Assembly (NCBI GenBank): GCA_027924585.1
Contig: BSBM01000608.1
Span: 10,312,501 to 10,376,500, forward strand
Direction: 5' to 3'
Source of the DNA: Larix kaempferi
Lineage: Eukaryota > Streptophyta > Pinopsida > Pinales > Pinaceae
DNA length: 64,000 nt
The first letter of the stretch is position 1; each line of letters begins with the position of its first letter. The position numbers were made by a program, and so were the translations under genes. Of this stretch, positions 10,409 to 24,700 are shown piece after piece. The notes under the pieces are model-generated. The model ran no database searches. It saw nothing but the letters and a program-made list of their open reading frames with translations, and was not told the origin of the DNA.

Positions 10409-11690
10409 ATGTGGGTGATGAGGTGGGAGAATAGAAGAGGAGGGGAATCAACATGTTGTCAGCAGATAGGCACATGTCATCTAAGTGGGATGATAATGAA
10501 GGGAGATGGCTTCAATCATGGTGTTTCCAGATCCATTAGTTCGAGGGATTTCCCAAGGTGCCGAAGTACGAGGTGGAAGATGGAGTTAAGGGATGAGACA
10601 GGGAAAGATTCTAATAACAAGTGGGAGCCTACAAAAGTTCAGGAGGAGGATGGATTATTGATTATGAGAAGCTCGAGGATATTTCTTGCCATTATCCTCA
10701 TTTTTAAACGATTCTAGGGATGTTGGGTCTGTTTTCCAAAAGGTGACGAACTCTGGCTTGTCTCTATCTCTAGTAAACCTGGTCATTTGCCTGAATTGAA
10801 TCTCTGCCTGATGGAGTCGAAAGGGAAGGGCGCAAAAATTTGAAGCTGGGGAGTAAGTGGGCCTACGGAGAGTAGACGTGGACAACTCAGGCAACGTGGC
10901 TCTACAAGGCTTCCCTCCAAACACCGGTGAGGTCTTAAATTGATATGGTGGAACAAAATTTATGGTATGAATTGGAGGATTCGAAACCATAGGAGGATTT
11001 TGATGTGTTGGAACGATGGATGCAGGACCCCTGGAACTTCATGCGCCTGGCAATCATAGTATGAGAAGACTATTTTCCTGTACTGGGTAATAAAGGGACT
11101 CCTCGAGAGGGTCTTGCTTGAACAGGATGAAAATGAGAAAAGGGACGATGTCCCAGTTGCCTTCTGGAAGGAGTTGTACGCAAACACTAAGTTATTGCAC
11201 ATGAAGATTAATGATGCAGATGAGCTTCGAAGGTGGGAAATGAGTCGGGATGACAGAAGGAAAATTGAATGCGGCGGCAAAGCCCCAATTTCCATAATTA
11301 TGATGTCAGCTCTTCATATTTTGTCTAAGTTGTTATATGTTGTGTCGTTTACAATAGAATGCTAGTTATTAGAATTTTAGTTTTAAATTTTTATAGGAGG
11401 TTGAATAGAAGTAGTCTGGGAGGAAGTTGTAAGTTGCTCGAGTTCAAGCAACAAGAGGAAGTCTGCAGTTCCCTGTCTATCCCGTTTGTTGATTTTGAAG
11501 GTTTGGTATGTCAATAGTCTGATGATGGATAAACCTCGTTTCTCCTTCTGGAGGGGTTTGTTTTGGGTCTATAATATGTCAAGGACAAAGTCTGGCTAGT
11601 CATGGCTCGGAAGTCACTGGTGATGAAGTGGGATTGAGACATTTGTAAAAAAATTGTGAAATGTTAATATAATGTTACTTACAAAAAAAT
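10409..11690 (+). pseudogene. Unidentified decayed coding element
   Basis: Short plus-strand frames (10409-10717, 11114-11365) lie in GC-richer DNA than the surroundings and run as if parts of one interrupted reading unit. The clearest piece is charged and helix-prone (EQDENEKRD, FWKELYANTK, ADELRRWEMSRDDRRK). It is followed by a T-rich tail with a TTAATATAATGTT motif near 11665, like the tail after 45061. This could be the gag-like part of a retroelement. I do not recognise the family. Confidence 0.3.
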
Positions 11691-11935
11691 AATATGCAAC
11701 CACAGAGCACAAGAAAATAATAATGTAACACATGAATGGTACAAAAGAACTCAAATATGCTTCATTAAACCTGAAGAAACCTTATTACATCAAATGCTTC
11801 CTTTTCCCTTGTAGGAAAGGGAGTTGCAGAAACTCCAAGCATTGCCTTCTCTTAAGCACCAGAAACCAATATAATAAGAAAAAGATAAAAGATCACACAA
11901 TGATGAATGATTGATCCTAATGACCTCTCAGAGAC

Positions 11936-14160
11936 TCCTATTTAAACATCGACTTTATGCTAAGTTTAGTAAATGTGACTTCTATCATAAACAAATTCAG
12001 TAGTTGGGGCATAACATTACACATAAAGGAATAGCAGTAGATCCTGATAAGAGAAGAGCTATTAGGGACTAGTCTATTCCCAAAAATGTAGCTGACATAA
12101 ATTATAAATCATAGGGATTGTTGATGACTATAGAAGGTTTGTAGAGGGATTCTCTAAGTTATATTTCCTATTTAAACTCTTTGCAGAAGAAAGGAGTGAA
12201 ATTTATTTGGTAAGAAAAATGTGAAAGAAGTTTTCAACATCTTAAGCATCTTCTTACTACTACACCTATTCAAAAAATGGTAGATCGCTCTAAAGACTTC
12301 ATAGTATGCACTAATTATTGCAAAGAAGGATTAGGGGGAGTCCTTCTACAAGACAATCATGTATTATATATGCTATGAATCTAGGAAACTGAAAGAACAT
12401 GAAATAAATTATGCAACTCATGATCTAGAACTAGCTACAATTTTTCATGCATTGAAATTGTGGTGTCATTATCTAGTAAGCCGAAGATGTATACTAATGA
12501 CATAACATATTGGGTTGAAATATATATTTGACCAACCTCAATTAAATGCTAGAGAAGCTAGATGGTTAGCCCTTTTGACTGAGTTTGATTTTGAAATTAA
12601 ACATATCAAATGAAAGGAAAATAAAGTGGTAGATGCTCTCAGCAGGAGCATACAGATGATTCATATGACATTTATCAACACTTGTAAGTCTGATTGCAAT
12701 TTTTAAAATTAGTAAATATTTGAATAATGATGATAATTTTTTATAAATAAGGAATGGATGATATATGAACCAAAATTTACATGTTATAATCTAATTGAAG
12801 AAGGGTTATTGGTCTATAAAAGTAGGCTATACATTCCTAACTCGTGTGATTTAAGGACTCTTGTCATTAAATAAATGCACAAACAACCCTACTCAAATCA
12901 TCTATGCTACTAGAAGATGATTACTACTATAAAGAAGGGATATTTTGGTTGGGAATGAAAAAGGATGTAGCATAATTTATTGCAAGATGTATCAATGTCA
13001 ATAGGTAAAGCAGGACATCAACATCTAACTGGTTTGTTACAACCCCCGCCATTACCAAAATGAAAATGGGATGTAATTTCCAAGGATTTTAAGTTTTATC
13101 TAAAATAGAAAACAAAAATGATTCCATTATGGTTGTAGTGAAAAAATTAAGTAAATCTTTTCATTTTATTCATGTTAAGTCCACTTATAAAGCAGTGAAT
13201 ATTGCAGAAAAAATATGAAGAAAATTTTCGAAATTCATGAAATGCCCACTACCAGTGTATCTGATAGAGATGCTAAATTCACTTGTAATTTCAAGAAGGG
13301 ATTATTTGAGGGATTGGGTACCAAATTAAGCTTTAGTACCACTTCTCACCCTCATTGATTGGAAAACTAAAATAACCAATTAGATCTTAGAGGACATGCT
13401 TTGTATGTATGTGATGAACAAGACTACTAAATGGGAGGAGTATTTCCATTTAGTAGAATTTGCTTATACTATTGGGTATCATACATCACTAAAAATTATT
13501 CAGTTTAAATTACTTTAGGGAAGAAAATTCAATACGCCCATTAGTTGGAACAATCCTATAAACATGGTTATGCTTGGACTAGAGATAATCAAAGAAATGG
13601 AATGGGAATTGAAGAAAGATAAACAAAACTTGAAAACAACTCAAGAAAGGAAAATATTTTATGCATATTTGAAAAGAATACATAAAGAGTTTCAGGTTAG
13701 GGAACATGTATACTTAAAGGTGAAATTGAAAAGGAGCTCAATGAATCTAGGGAAATGTGCTAAAATTGCTCCTAGATATTGTGGATCATTTGAGATATTA
13801 GCTAAAGTAGGACCAATGGCCTATTAACATGCTTTGCTAGCTAACATCAGAGTCCACAATGTATTTCATACTTCCTTATTGTAGAAGTATGTGCATGAAC
13901 CTAACCATATAATTGGTTGGCTATGATATAGGTGGAACTAGAGGGAGAGTTCCAACCAGAACCCCAATGCATAATAGATAAGAAAGAAATATTGCTTCAA
14001 AATTTAGCTATCTCTCAGCGAAAGGTGCAATGAAATCATTTTACACCTGAAGAGGTTACATGGGAAAGGAACATGAAATGAAGGAAGAATATCCATTTCT
14101 ATTCCATATATAAAAGTCGTTGAAAGAAGAGACATCGGGGATGGTGTTATTTTAAGGCGA
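11936..14160 (+). pseudogene. Decayed Ty3/gypsy pol, from RT thumb to integrase tail
   Basis: With frame changes, the plus strand carries in order: the end of reverse transcriptase (YAKFSKCDFY, GIAVDPDK, about 11940-12060), RNase H (FIVCTNYCKEGLGGVLLQ about 12297-12350, HEINYATHDLELA about 12400, a DALSRS end near 12640), integrase zinc-finger relics (about 12880-13040), the core in pieces (13040-13550), and the C-terminal domain in the open frame 13564-13827 (FQVREHVYLKVK, LGKCAKIAPRYCG). The N-terminal part of pol and gag are missing; the left break is near 11930. Stops and shifts are frequent, so it is inactive. After the C-terminal domain, a chromodomain-type tail (VTWERE, YPFLF) follows to about 14110. 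Confidence 0.82.
13564..13827 (+). pseudogene. Integrase C-terminal domain, open fragment
   Basis: Eighty-seven open codons at the end of the decayed gypsy pol. It contains the conserved GxxVYLxVKxxxxSxxLGKxxKxxPRYxGPFE-like pattern of plant gypsy integrases, here with REHVYLKVK and CAKIAPRYCGSFEIL. The first AUG is internal to the old frame, so this is not a gene on its own. Confidence 0.7.
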
Positions 14161-14168
14161 AGTGGATA

Positions 14169-15345
14169 TGCCACGCTAGTATATTACCCTTAGAAAACTT
14201 GTTTTTTAATTGATTATTAGTATTGTATTTGTGATGAAATATTAAATTCATGACATGGTTTTGATTAACCATGAGAAATTTTTAATTTAATGATGGTTAT
14301 GTAAATAACAATTTTTAATTATGTTAATAATTAAAATCATAATTTCAAGAGTTGACTAGACTAGATCCCACAAAAAGAAGGGTAATGATATGATAGGATT
14401 GTAAAATTAATCTAGGTGTATGAATCATTAAACAATGACCTGTATTTCCTCTTCCGAAAGGTGGTCGAAACCTCTTTCACAATATATAGTTAAGATTCCA
14501 ATAATTTAGGGAAACGTGTCATTCATTTGTTTGGATGGAGGAGAAGTTCAAGGGGGAGCTCTTCTATATAAAGAAAAAGGGAAATTGAACGAGGGGTTAG
14601 TTGGAAAAGAAAAAAGTATTTAGGGGAGAATCAAGGGAAGCAAAAACTTGAAGTGGGAGGAACAAAGCAAAACACAAAATTTTAGAACCAATGAGATAGT
14701 GAAAGGAAACAAAGAAACAACATGTATTTCAGTAGAAAAGAAAATAACTACTAGTTTGTTTAGAGGTTCAGTTAGACTGCAACTTTACTTTGTTTAGAGG
14801 TTCATAATGTGGAGCACCTTGTGTTGTTGTATGAGGCAAGTATTGTACGGAAAATTTTAAGGATTCATAATTTTCTTAAAGTGTAGAAATCTTGGCGAAT
14901 CTTACTAATTCTTAAATTTCCAACCATAAAATGTTGGACGATATTTTTCTAAAAATATTCAAATTTCTAAGGGTTTCATATAGTTTTGGACAATTATGGC
15001 GATTTTTTGAGTAAAATTAGTTTATCCCATGGATTTTGGGCAGATCAATTTTGAAAAAAAATAGAAATTGATAAATCTTTTTTGGAAAAAAGGGTCCAAA
15101 TTATCCCACGGGATAAATTTCACCCTTGAAATTTCTTGTAAGGTACTGGGAGTGTTTAGATAATCTCACTTATCAGAATTGGTAAAAGTTCATTTTAACA
15201 AATTTGTCCATAGTGGAAAAACTCTCTATGCACACCTTGAAGAACACCTAAAGGTGTAAGGTGGGTATGTATTGTGAGTAACTTCTTGCTCGAGTAATCC
15301 CTAGGTACAAGTTGTAAACTTCTAAAACCTGTTATTACTTTATGG
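14169..15345 (+). repeat. Probable LTR after the decayed gypsy pol
   Basis: A purine-rich AAGGCGAAGTGGA precedes TGCCACGC at 14169, as expected for a polypurine tract and a 3' LTR. At the far side, TGGTATCATGGACC at 15346 resembles a tRNA-Met primer site, which belongs after a 5' LTR. So this LTR may once have been shared by two tandem elements. There is no second copy in the window to fix the ends, so limits are approximate. Confidence 0.4.
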
Positions 15346-15359
15346 TGGTATCATGGACC

Positions 15360-18300
15360 ATCTTGGAGGTGGCTTTTGAAGAAGATAACTAAATGTTACC
15401 TACCAGATGCCTATGGTTGAGTGGCACATGGATTATTCCTCATTCCTATTACCCAATCTCTTTTATTTATATCCTTAAAGATAAGAAAAAAAAAATTACA
15501 TTATCACTCTGATCATTATTTATTGTATGCTATTATTTAATACTCTAAATACAAGTATACGAAAATAAAAATTAATCTATCGAGCATCTTCTTATATTTC
15601 TAAATATAATGAATATTTAAATTAAATAAACAATGTAAGCAAAAAAACAATAATATAGTTTCTTTAAACATAATTATTATTTTTACAAAAATAAATAAAT
15701 AAATAAATGCTACCATTTACGATTAAGTACAAGGCTTGAAAACATTAAAAAAAAAATTATCCATAAAAGAAATATTATAATCATTGGTAACACCAATGAC
15801 TCCATAGTTTACAATTCCTAAAGAAAGAACTTTACAGTATTTAATTCATAAACATATAAATAATTTTGTTATTACAGGTTAGGGTGTCCACACAAATATC
15901 CCATGGGGTGTAGTCTACAAAAAGGTATCCACCCATGTCAAAGATTAAAACTTAATACTATAATTCCAGTACTTGCTTTGGACTATACAACGACTAAGGT
16001 TGCTGGGGTTAACCTCGGGTTACCACATAAACCAAGAAAGGAGGCTTAACACTGGATTGTTGAGAGCATCGTAATAATCATGTGAGGATTTACCCTGCAC
16101 TATAAAGAATACAATTAATTACGGTTCTGTAGAAAAAATCAGAATGTAGAATTTAAAAGTTTTGTTATTTTTTAACTGAGCAAATCGATGAGGCCGATCA
16201 GCAAGCAGGTCAAGCGTTAGAGAATATAAATTAAACTCCTTTGAAATAGTAGATATGAAAATTAAAATCATGAAATTGTTTTTACCTTTGTTGCGAAAGC
16301 TAAGTCCATAGTTCTGAATCAATCTAAGATTTATTACATTGCTTTGCAAAGATCTTTGTCGAGACATGGCCCTGATAAGGTTTGGCCTTTGTTAATTCGT
16401 AAAGGAAACTAGACGCAAAAACCCTTCTAGAATTATAGAGTGAAACCCTAGTATGGTAAAGTATTAAGTTATTACCACAGAAAATGTACACAAATTATTT
16501 TTAAATAATTTCTGTAACAACTGAACAAATGCATCAATAATTCTTATAATGAATTGGGTGGTTGACTCTATACCACCTTCAGAAACCCAAGAGACAATAA
16601 ATGTGAAGACACAAATTTGATATACTTGGCAAAGTAACATTCAACAGCCATAATAATATTTCGGTAATCCTCCAAGAGTATAAGTTCTACAACTGTGTGA
16701 TCCAGTACTCATAAATAAATTACCAAGTGATGGCACATGGGAACAGTAAAGGAATTCTTAGTGACAAACACCGTAAATTAATTCCAATGCCCGAAATCTA
16801 ATACGTGCAACGTGGAAATAAATAAACCATGGCAAAATGTTTCTAGGTTAATAAATAAACAAGAATTTTAATGCTAGTTCCTTAGGTATATTATTATTGA
16901 AACCATAGCAGACAATGTTAAACAATGAACCCAATCTATCCTATTAGGTAAAGAACGTCTATTAGGTATAATAACGTTGTTTACTTCATATTGATAAGCA
17001 ATAGATAATGGTTTTTATATTGGCTAGTGATGCCTAGAAATCACTAGCAAAGTTGTAGGAGGCCTTGAAGTTACATCTTAATTAATAATAGTATATTATT
17101 CAATGAAGTAACATGGTAGATATCAATATGAATTTATAACTCCAAAATTAAGAAATAAAACAATTCATTAAATTCTTTATTTACAACTAATTCTTTGTGT
17201 ATGTTTTATACTCACCCTTTATGAGAGTAAATAAGATTGCTTGGTATTTTTATATTATTTGGTATACTTATTTTTCATAACTTTTAGCATATATTAAAAA
17301 AAAATTAAGGATTCAAAGATTTAGGTATGCAATAAATCCCACCTAAGACTTGAAGCCTATGGATTTAGTAGAAGGGGTGCCCCCTATAGCCCACCCTGAA
17401 AGAAGCTTCAATGAAAGCCTAAGGAGGAAGACACTCTAGATGAACACCCTCTCACTTCAATTGCTAGGGTTTTTCCTAGTCTTCCCTTTTGTTGTAGTCT
17501 TCTAGATTCTTAGGAGAGCTAGATTGGAGCCATTATTAGAGCTACAAAGGAGATGGATGAGAAGGTGGGTCAATTGCTACAAGAAGAGTGGAGGACAAGA
17601 ACCCCATAAATGAACAATGATCTAGACTATTTAGTAACTACAATTCATTCCATTGGAAAAAAGGATGATATGTATAATGAAATGAGACCTAGACCTATAT
17701 ACAGAGGAAGATATGTCAATGATGGTAGGAAAATACAATATTTGATACAATCGAGGTGACATCAAATAAGATACAAGAAGAGAAAATATAATGCTCAACA
17801 TTTGACCATCTAGAGTGATAATCTAGACAACCATTGTGCTTAACATTTGACAATCTAAAGTGATAATATAGATGTTAAACACTTGAGATCTAATCTAGAT
17901 AACCAAAAGGAAGATTAATAAACATTATTGGACATAAATATGAGGAAACAATTGTTAAATTTAAATTCACAATGATGATTGCACCAACTACATCAATAAC
18001 ATTCTATGGTATTAAAATTATACAAACTTCAAAAATATATCTTCACATACAAAAATATAGATACATATAAGTTTCAAGCATTTAACAAACTAACAACATT
18101 TTACTTCAAGTTAATATAAAAAAAACAAATATTTCCTAAGGAGACTAACAAACTCCAAAAAAATTACAACCAACCAATCAACAAGAGTGACCCTAAACAA
18201 TTACAAGCAACTAAAGGAAGATTGATAAGCTTTGATGGGTACCAATATGAGGGGCACCAATTTGATTTATTTCCTTGTAAGGGTTTAGTTGGGATTAGGG

Positions 18301-20380
18301 TTTTGGTTTGTGTTTAGATAGGGGTTTCCACCATCTTTGTGAAAAACTATTATTCAACAATAACAACATATTTTAAAAAAATATAAAAATTTCTAAATTG
18401 TAAAGATTACAACACAAATAAACTTTTAAGAATGCACATTCATTCTTTTATTTTTTCACAAGGATATGGAATTTATAATAGACATGGCATATAGTTATGT
18501 GGTTATTTATATGTAGTGGGCATATTATGCTATTTGAAAAGGAATGCATGTGCTTTCTTAAATGTGCACATGCATTTTTAAGTTTGCTTCCATAAACATT
18601 GATAAACATAAATATGAAAAAACAATAACTAAATTTGAATTTAGTTACACCAACAACATTAATAACATTTGATCATGTTAAAACTATATATAAACTCTAA
18701 AATAAGTTACCATAAACAAGAATATATAAATAAATTTTCATTTACAAGAATAATAAATAAATAAAAGTTTTAGTCATTCAAATAAAATAAAAACATTTAA
18801 AAATATAAATAAATGAAAACATTTAATATTATAAAATAAAATGACAATATTAAAATATATAAATAAAATTAATTTATAAACATCCCAATAACATTAATAT
18901 TTATATTACTTTAATAATTATATTTAAATATTTAAATAAATAAAAACTTTATATATTTAATAAAAATAACATATAAAATTGTCCACATAACATATATTAT
19001 TAAGGTATTCCTTATGTTAGATCACTTGTTCAAAACTCTTTAATAAAAACAAAACAAACTCTAAATTCCAAAGCTACCTTATAAGAACATAGTATGTATG
19101 ACACATAATTTTCAAAGTCTTAAAATAAAAATAAATATACCAATTTTACATATACTATTTATTTTTTAAATTAAATCGGCACTCTCTCATGATTTCACAT
19201 ATCTAAATAAAAAATAAAAAAAATATGAGACAATTATGAAATATTATTGAAAACAAAGACACAAACAGTGTTTTTATATCAGAGGAAAAAAACATTTTTC
19301 TGTTATTTCTAAGTGAAATCAAAAAATACAAAACATAGTAGCTACCATCATACAAATGACACTACCAAATTCTTAACATTACTGTATTCTCTTGTCATAT
19401 ATAAAACTATAAATGTGGCACAAAGTCTGATTCAAAACAGACTGTCCCAAAAGACAAACAGTTTTGAAGAGGAGATCGTAACTTCATTCACAACTTTATC
19501 ATAAATAATTTGTTTTGAGATGAAACCAACACCAACACTAACACCAGTCAGCTTTATTGTTGAACACTGAAAAAACAATACAAAACACATCACATACAAC
19601 CATGCACATACATTATTTTATTTGTCCACTAAAGAATGTGCATAAATCATCAAACCCTACATCTACACATATATTTACGTCGAAGACGTTTCTTCTATGA
19701 GATATGATCTCATGTCACTGTTTCAGATTCCTCGTCTTTAGATTGAATAAAAAACCACCACGTGACTGAACTCAAATCTGCTATCCATTGCTATCTGTCG
19801 TTCGATTCAATTGTCTCGTCTTCGCCATTGATATCCGCCTTGTGATATCAACCGTTGGATTCGATTGTATCATCTTCCCCGCCGTTGTTTTACCAGTGCT
19901 AGGGCTTGATTTTTCAACATTTCAACACATATCTGATCCCCTGGGGAGAAAATACAAGCCAACCAGTGCTTCCAGGACGCTGGACTTCCTATTGCTTTGA
20001 ATTTTGACTACGGCGACCTGTGGGAGACTAATTGCGGAACGGCTTGCCATTTGGGCGAATATATCCTTCATTTTGTTTGTCACAGTGATCGACGACTGGC
20101 CGAAACCAGGGTTTGCACTGTCCAAATCTGCCTATCCACATCTACCATGTCTTTTCGCTTCTCGTTCTTTTGTTCGGCCCAACGTCTGTTTTATTGTCAC
20201 AAGGACTGCCTCCAAGACTCCTAGGCACCCTCTTCTCCATGTTGGATTCATCGGTTTTCTCTGAAACTCATCTGCGCTTCGTTGTCATGGTACACAGCCA
20301 TGCAATTTCCTTAATTGCTAATCTATCTCAAACAAACTAAAAATAGAGTCTGAACTATTCCTCTGATATAACAGGAGGAC
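15360..20380. other. Long AT-rich region, no gene recognised
   Basis: Very AT-rich with many A and T runs and low-complexity AAATA-like stretches (about 18750-19000). A block near 17930-18020 recurs in diverged form near 18600-18680 (AAACATAAATATGA, CATCAATAACATT-like words), and 17790-17880 holds a short repeat of ACATTTGAC..ATCTA. The frames at 16119-16367 and 19313-19504 have no family features. 19780-20330 is GC-richer with overlapping short frames in several phases and could be a 5' region or an unrelated worn element. Confidence 0.4.
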
Positions 20381-20427
20381 ATGCACATAATCCTAAGCAA
20401 CTGGGTTGGTGGTTCTACATTTGGGTT

Positions 20428-21780
20428 ATGTACAAATGGGCTTTTTTTCGGTATTATTGGCCATGCTCTTTATGTACATTGCTCCAGGGGAAGCCAGATT
20501 CAATCGGATGAAAGTATATTGCTTGGCATAACATTTGGTTGTCTTCATGGAATGCTTCAGTCCCGCTCTATGAATGGGGAGGTGTGAAATGGGCATATGA
20601 AAATGGGTCTCTACTGGACCTCAACAACACTTATGAGGTGATCCAAAATCTAGCTTCTGCTAAAAATCCATCTTTGGTGGTTTACAACATCGAACTCACT
20701 GCTGTAGGATTTGGTGGAACGATTCCAAAGGAAATAGCAAAGCTTCTACATTTGGAGAAGCTCTACTTGGGAGTTAACATGCTCGGAGGACCTAGACCTT
20801 TAGAGGTTGGGAATAGTGCTAGGATTATGTATGTTTCATTATGAGGGAACAAGCTCAATGGCAACATTCCTCCTTCAGTGTGGAATCTCTGTGGACAGCT
20901 TATGGATCTTCTCCTAGATGGTAATGATTTGAGTGGTTCCATAGCAGATCCTGCCTTGCCTAATGTTACATGAGGCATCAGGCATTAATTTGCATATTTT
21001 AGACTTGATCAATAACAATCTGCAAGGACCTATTCTTCTGTTCCTTAGATAGTTTCATGGCCTACAAGAGATGGATCTGAGCAATAACTCTTTGTCTAGT
21101 ACAATTCTTGAAGATCTTGTCCATCTGAATTTATCTAGTTTGAATTTGGCCCTTAACAATCTCAGTGGGTCCATTCCGATGTTTTCACAGAGTTTTGGCA
21201 ATAAGTCATTTGCAGGAAACAAGTTCTGTGGGCCGCCTCTTGCACCTTGTGCAGGAACTCAAGTTCAAAGTCATTATGGATCGAGCCATGGAGAAGTTGC
21301 AGGCATTGTTATTGCATTGAAGAGAGCCATTGTTATCTGTGTGTCCTCAATATTAAGTGCTGGGAGGGGGAGGGGACCCTTCTTTTAATGAACTAGAAGA
21401 TGAAGAAACAGGGGAGGGAAGATTGATTCGTTATGAAGGTGGGGAGCATCTCACAGTGGAGGATGTGTTGATTCGCTGAATATGACAGGTCAAGTACTGG
21501 GTAAGACCAGCTATGGCACTGTCTATAAACTCCACTGTCTACAAAGCCAAGTTTAGCCATGGAGGAACTATTGCTCTAAGGCTTCTCAGGGAGGCACTTG
21601 TAAGGACCGAAAAGAATTCCCATATGTAATTAAGGATTCGGGTCGGCTTCGGCATGAAAATGTAGTCCCTCTAAGAGAATTTTAAGAAGGAACAAGAGAG
21701 AAGCTTCTTGTATATAATTATCTGCAGAAAGGAAACTTGGCTGAATTATAAATGAATTATAAGAAATCAATGCCAAATCT
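20428..21780 (+). pseudogene. TMKL1-like LRR receptor pseudokinase, pseudogene
   Basis: The order of pieces matches TMKL1, a plant plasma-membrane LRR receptor-like protein whose kinase domain lacks catalytic residues. A hydrophobic signal-like start (20428-20500) reads only if a T run near 20442 is shifted by one. Then come IQSDESILLG, SSWNASVP and WGGVKW (20539 on), LRRs with NLCGQL and ALPNVT, a stop at 20842-20844, more LRRs (21071-21240), the CGPPLAPC cap, a poor membrane segment, an acidic juxtamembrane part and GGEHLTVEDV. The kinase start has SYGTVYK, duplicated around 21505-21540, and IALRLLRE with Arg where an active kinase has Lys. Homology ends near 21760. Several stops and shifts make it non-functional. 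Confidence 0.75.
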
Positions 21781-24700
21781 CAAATCAAATCCTCATTACA
21801 TTGGAGTCCTACTGACACAGTGTTGAATCTGGATCTGCTCGAAATCTTCTGTCTAAAAATCATTCCTTCGAAACCAAACTGTTTCCTTAGAATGATGGGT
21901 TTAACTTTGACCACTTTTGCTACCTATCCTCCAGAGCTGGGATTTGATAAGATACTTTATTTGATACTCTGCCCCAAATCTCGATGCCTTGAAATCTAGA
22001 AATAATCATTCGATTGCTATCCTGGAAATCTGGAAATAGTTGAGCTTCAAATCTGTCGTAAATCTCTCATACTATTTGTCTTTATCAGGATCTTCCTTCA
22101 TTGATGTATATGACTTGAAACCTGTTGAAGAATTGCAAATGCTTTCAAAGAACAATTTATATGCCTCATTTAATCTTCATGACTTGCCCTTCTTCAATTA
22201 TAATAATTGGATCCTGAGCTTTTGTATCTTAAAACCTGCGAGTCTGTAACCTTTCTCATTCTTTCTATTACATGATCGCAATTTTGTCCAAGCCACACAT
22301 AAATTCTAGATGGTATATGTATAATAAGAGTACTTCTGGAATCCAATGCATCTGCACCCGGTTACCCACTACTTTTAGGACTAAATGTAAAGCAGCATAT
22401 AAAGAATACTAAATAGGAAGCCATTATATACATTCTTACGAAGAGCTAGGACTCATTAGAGCCGCAAGTACTTTTTCTGACACAGTAGTAATCTACCTCA
22501 GGGTTCTTAATTGCAAACCCTATTTATGCTTTTGCGATAGCTCACAATTCCAGTAGTGACAGCTTTTGGAGAGATAGAGGGCATCCCAAAGCTATTATCC
22601 AATCCTCGGTGAAGTCTGCTGGAAGAAACAAACTCTGCTACTAGCAATGACAATTGGAAATAAAAGGAAATGGGAAAGTATACAATTGTCCATCTGCAAT
22701 ATCCTTAAGTTTCTCTTCAGCAACATAACCTGTCAATATTTGCAATTTAAGAGCGCACATGGCTGCTTAAGCACTACTGTGCATTTGGTGTTTAGATGGG
22801 CTCAACGCTCTTGGCATTATTCATAATTTGAATATTCTGTTGTATGAAACCCAATGACGCTTGCTGTATACGCATAATGCACAATGATCGACGCGTGGGC
22901 TATGCCCTCTTTACACTTGGAAGCTTTGAAAAAATGCTCACTAAGTGTTCAATATTATGACGCCCATTTGATATTTAGAGGTTTTCATTGTTTGTTGGTG
23001 CTCTTTGTTTGGTTTTAGGCATGCTTCACATTCAAACTTGGATGAACTTAAGAATGCACACTTGGAATTTGGACATGTAGACATATTTATTCTCATTTTC
23101 CAACTCAATATCCCGATGGCAAAATTTGCATAGAATGACAATGGTTCACCCCTGACATGAATTGTTGAAAGAGAAACAATTAGATGAGCTTCTTTAAATC
23201 TAACAATGTTTGCCTGTCACAACGAGCCAGAGCCATGATTAATAATCCCCCCTCAACCAATTAAACGATCATCAAAACCAGCCAGCTAAACACTCAGACC
23301 ACCTGCCATTTTACTCCATGCTCCACCATTCTCTTTGGCACAAATGAGCCTGAAAAGAGAATGTCTCAAAACAGTCCTTATAAGCCAAAATCGTGATGAT
23401 GGTATATCATCTTGCAAAAATATGGAGCCCAAGTAATCTTTCTTCGAGTAGTTCGACGAAAATCATATCCCAAAATTGACTGCTCTGCAATTGCAATTAT
23501 GGGGATCTGCCACATATCCTCTGATCCATTTATGTACTTCACAGTTGGAGAGAACTGCACTAAATGCAAGGCTAATAATTTGAACGCAAATGACATTGAA
23601 CGATCTTGAGCACATGAGTTCTTTACCTTGACACTTGAGACTGGAGTACACGGCATGAGACTTGAAGTCACATTTCAGTTCTTTATCTAGTGGGAAATAT
23701 CCCACATGCATGACGAGATCAATACTATATCAATAATATACAAACGTGTCTTCAAAGGTACTCGACGCGATTTGCATCTTTATGCTCTCTCGTGGGTGTT
23801 TTCTTAACGTATAGCTTGGTTTAGGAATGAATCTTAATTTGGATACGAAATCCAAAAGACTTTTATTTACCCATGCATAAAGCAAAACACATATTAAAAA
23901 TTACAAAAAGGTTTTATTAATTTTTAATTTTCTAAAATAAAAACTAAAAAATCTTTAAAATTTTGGAAAAAAAGGCTTTTGGGTAAATTGACAAGGTAAT
24001 TTGGCATTTGAATAACAAGTTAGACTTTGACCAATGAAAATTTTGGATTACCAAAGGTAAGGATAAATGGCAAGACTTCCCCAAGTTAAAGGTTTGAGAT
24101 GAAAGGAAATTCACCAAGTTGACACAAACAAAATCAGGGCTTTGGTGAAAATGCTACTAGTCTTTCTAACTTCCGATAGCACCTTCCTTAGTCTTTCGAG
24201 TCAATATATTATCAGATCTTTAAATTTTGCCAATGACAAAATTAATACTAACATCTAGGAGGACAGGAGTCTTGACCAAATTTGACTCAAACTTGGCGGA
24301 CAGCTGAAAATTTTGATAGGGTAGATTTTGGTACCAACAACAACCATTTGGGAAATTAAGGTGACCGACTCTTGATAATTAATCGTGAAGACTTCCACCT
24401 TCAATGAGAAAACATTATTTTCTCACATACTCGTTGGATAGAATTACAAATGCTAATCATCTTCTATCCAACACATAATATGTTAGCACATATCTTAAAC
24501 AAGGTTCCAACTCTCTTCTTAACCAAATCCAAACTGATACTTCACACACCTTTCACCCATCAAAACAACCAACTAATGCTTGAAATTCCATTTTAACCAC
24601 CTCATTCATCTTAGCATCTTCACCCAATACTAAACTCACTCGCTTTTATGTTTTACACATTTTATTTTATTTATCTTATAAGATCCCTCCCCTTTTCCAT

